From: an uncultured Bacteroidales bacterium
GTDB taxonomy: Bacteria; Bacteroidota; Bacteroidia; Bacteroidales; UBA932
NCBI GenBank assembly: GCA_934695325.1
Contig: CAKUVD010000011.1
Span: 1-64,000, forward strand
Direction of reading: 5' to 3'
DNA: 64,000 nt
Positions within the stretch are counted from its first letter, which is position 1, and every line of letters begins with the position of its first letter. This document shows, piece by piece, positions 62,161 to 64,000 of this stretch. Position numbers and translations under genes: made by a program. The notes beneath the pieces were generated by a model. That model was not told the origin of the DNA. It searched no databases and worked only from the letters and a program-made list of their open reading frames with translations.

Positions 62161-63126
62161 TTAAAATTTGTCCGCTTTCTGTACGTTTGAGGTACTTTCC
62201 TGCTTGATGACACCGCTCTTTATCGCGTCAAATCCCTTGCCGTAAACTCCAGTAACCGATGAAACAGAGAGGAAAGCGTCCTTGTCTATGGTCCTTATGT
62301 ACTTAAGAAGGAAATTCAGGTCGGCCTTGCGTGTCACCACGACAAGAGCCCTGCTCTCCTTCTTCGTGTACCACCCCACGGCCGGTATGACCGTGACTCC
62401 CCTATGCAGATAGTTGGTGATAGCGTCCGCAATCTCCTCATATTCCTTAGACAAGATGAACAGCTGGACGGATTGTCTTGAGCCGGCGAGATACAGATCT
62501 ATCACATAGCCGTTTATCGTCACCAGCAGTAAACCATAGACGACAGTGGTTACCTTCTCAGCAAACGGAACGAGCTCTCCGGAGGCAGTATACGACGGAA
62601 CGAGAAGCGATGACAGTATGATGACGACGTCCATTGACAGTATCATCCTGCCTGGGGATATATTACGGTATTTGCTGACTATCAAGGCTATGATGTCTGT
62701 CCCGCCGGTACTGCCGCCCTGTGAGATGGATATTCCTATACCTAGCCCGACCATAATGCCGCCCATTATGGTGCACATAAGCTTGCCGTTCTGAATCGCG
62801 AGAGTATCTATGATTTCCTGCGGTACCAGTCCCTGCATATTCAGTCCGATGGACACCAGCACTATGGCATATATCGTCTTTCCTCCGAAACTGGTGCCGA
62901 GAATAATGAACGCGGTCACCAGCAGAATAGCATTTATGACGAAATACGTATATCCCATCTTGATGCCGACGGCATACTGGATTATGGAACTGATACCGGT
63001 CACGCCGTTGCCGACGAGGTTGTTCGGAGTGAGGAACACCACCCAGCCGAGGACATATATGATGATGCCCACGGTAAGGATGGAATACTCCTTCAGAAAA
63101 GTCCAGACAGATTTGTTTCCAATCAT
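62161..63126 (-). CDS. YitT-family membrane protein (DUF161/DUF2179)
   Basis: 321 residues from the ATG at 63124-63126. About five to six hydrophobic helices with the YitT signatures VFLTPNNLVGNGVTGISSI and SQGGSTGGTDIIALIVSKY make up the DUF161 part (residues about 10-215). The C-terminal soluble part (YLHRGVTVIPAVGWYTKKESRALVVVTRK, VTGVYGKGFDAIK) is DUF2179, a ferredoxin-like domain. The function is not established; ligand sensing coupled to a small-molecule channel has been suggested for the family. A paralogue lies 13 bases upstream and the pair ends in a strong terminator. Confidence 0.92.
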   Translation of the reverse strand: MIGNKSVWTFLKEYSILTVGIIIYVLGWVVFLTPNNLVGNGVTGISSIIQYAVGIKMGYTYFVINAILLVTAFIILGTSFGGKTIYAIVLVSIGLNMQGLVPQEIIDTLAIQNGKLMCTIMGGIMVGLGIGISISQGGSTGGTDIIALIVSKYRNISPGRMILSMDVVIILSSLLVPSYTASGELVPFAEKVTTVVYGLLLVTINGYVIDLYLAGSRQSVQLFILSKEYEEIADAITNYLHRGVTVIPAVGWYTKKESRALVVVTRKADLNFLLKYIRTIDKDAFLSVSSVTGVYGKGFDAIKSGVIKQESTSNVQKADKF

Positions 63127-63139
63127 TTCCAGATGATTT

Positions 63140-64000
63140 CTACTTAACGTCCGCGGATGCCGTCTCATCCGGTTTCTTCTTTTTGGATATTCCGGTCTTC
63201 AGTTCATCAAAACCCTCCCCATAGACGCTGCTGGCAGGAGATACGCTCACGAACGCCTTGTCATCGATCGCCTTTATAGCCTTTGAAAGTTCAGGAAGCT
63301 GGGACTTGCGTACCACTATGAGAAGCACATTCTTCTCCGCCTTTGTGTACCAGCCCACTGCCTTGAGAGCCGTGACTCCCCTGCGCAGATTGTTCATTAT
63401 ATAATCCGCCATTTTCTCATACTTCTGTGTGAATACGAGCACCTGTACAGTGGACTTGCTTCCCAGGAGCACGAAATCGAGCATAAAGGAGAACGTCACC
63501 ATAGCGATGTAACCGTAAATCATATCCTCGAACGTCTTTCCCGGGATGAGAAGAACCGAAGCGATGATGAATATGTCGGAATACAGATATACCTTTCCAG
63601 GTGAAATAGGCCAGAACTTATTCAGCACCAGAGCGGCGATGTCCGTGCCGCCGGTACTTCCCCCTCTCTGGAAGATCATTCCGACACCGACAGCCTCTAT
63701 GAGACCGCCGACTATAGGTATCAACGCCTTGTTGTCTATGAAGAAGAAATTTCCTTTAGTCGCCTGCAGGAAACTGAAGTCAGGAAGCACCTTGAACAAT
63801 ATCGAGGAAAGCACCACCACATAGACCGTCTTCACCCCGAAGGCATTGCCCAGGACAATGACACCTACTATGAGCAGGATCGTGTTCATCACGAATGACG
63901 TATACGCCACCGGTATAGCTCCGTGAGTGGCGAACTGAACGACAGTGCAGGCTCCGGTGAGGCCACCGGCGGCGACGCCGTTAGGAATCAGGAACGTCTC
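63140..64000 (-). CDS. YitT-family membrane protein, paralogue (5' end outside window)
   Basis: The frame is open to the right edge; 286 residues are visible and the start lies outside. It begins in the motif ETFLIPNGVAAGGLTGACTV, equivalent to the YitT opening repeat, then FQRGGSTGGTDIAALVLNKF and the DUF2179 end (NLRRGVTALKAVGWYTKAEKNVLLIVVRK, SSVYGEGFDELKTG). The C-terminus adds a lysine-rich KKKKPDETASADVK tail. It is collinear with the next gene, 13 bases away, so the pair arose by tandem duplication and is probably co-transcribed. The two proteins could form a heteromer. Confidence 0.9.
   Translation of the reverse strand, partial: ETFLIPNGVAAGGLTGACTVVQFATHGAIPVAYTSFVMNTILLIVGVIVLGNAFGVKTVYVVVLSSILFKVLPDFSFLQATKGNFFFIDNKALIPIVGGLIEAVGVGMIFQRGGSTGGTDIAALVLNKFWPISPGKVYLYSDIFIIASVLLIPGKTFEDMIYGYIAMVTFSFMLDFVLLGSKSTVQVLVFTQKYEKMADYIMNNLRRGVTALKAVGWYTKAEKNVLLIVVRKSQLPELSKAIKAIDDKAFVSVSPASSVYGEGFDELKTGISKKKKPDETASADVK

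Overview
The window comes from a member of the Bacteroidales (phylum Bacteroidota). The evidence is a family repertoire typical of that order (BACON-domain lipoproteins, fimbrillin-like and BspA-like surface proteins, DUF3575/DUF3868 proteins, GH97, DUF3737, GIN-domain protein, TIGR02757, bL19, ATP-type PckA) and many promoters with the Bacteroidota -7 box TAnnTTTG, some with a TTG about 19-20 bases upstream. G+C is near 50% by eye. The genus cannot be read from this sequence alone.

Layout. (1) 1-3665, minus strand: a surface-protein operon of a 53-residue small protein, a fimbrillin-like lipoprotein, and a large lipoprotein cut by the window edge that joins a fimbrillin-like region, BspA-type leucine-rich repeats and a BACON domain. 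Its leader (3708-3802) can form a pseudoknot next to an intrinsic terminator. (2) 4286-6081: a wrecked PD-(D/E)XK transposase-family gene, a TIGR02757 gene and a solitary zeta-toxin-like kinase. (3) 6127-18776: housekeeping genes on the plus strand: tldD and its partner, slyD with a metal-binding tail, a glycosyltransferase, trkA, an ABC-F ATPase, glpT followed by a secreted calcineurin-phosphatase/GDPD fusion, and a Fur-family regulator. (4) 18850-24219, minus: tRNA-Arg, rplS, dnaJ-grpE, an FAD dehydrogenase and tsaD. (5) 24472-32050, plus: tamB, an RsmI-like methylase, mtaB and an MBL hydrolase. (6) pckA, recQ. (7) 36093-42631: an AraC regulator with TPR-like and membrane parts, divergent from a three-gene operon ending in a lipoprotein with six BACON-like domains and a MACPF (perforin) domain. 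(8) 42747-52964: MATE pump, DUF3737 plus PatB-type lyase, BACON lipoprotein, small ferredoxin, DUF1573 protein, metal transporter, GH97. (9) 53233-58121: ECF sigma, putative anti-sigma and GIN protein, divergent from a transglutaminase lipoprotein. (10) dnaK, an RluA-type pseudouridine synthase, a membrane AraC regulator and two YitT-type proteins.

Functional links. TsaD (t6A) and MtaB (ms2t6A) act in sequence on tRNA position 37. GlpT and the phosphatase/GDPD fusion fit uptake and release of glycerol phosphate from phosphodiesters. DnaK, DnaJ and GrpE are all present but dnaK is 37 kb away from the other two. The BACON-MACPF locus is the best candidate for a distinctive system: a secreted, surface-anchored perforin-like effector, possibly antagonistic to related bacteria, carried with accessory proteins usually seen with fimbriae and controlled by a dedicated regulator with phased GTGAC/GTCAC sites.

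Across the window the heptamer GTCAATG/CATTGAC is strongly over-represented (about 85 copies by hand count, about 8 expected), in several reading frames and both orientations. This suggests a DNA-level signal rather than a codon effect.
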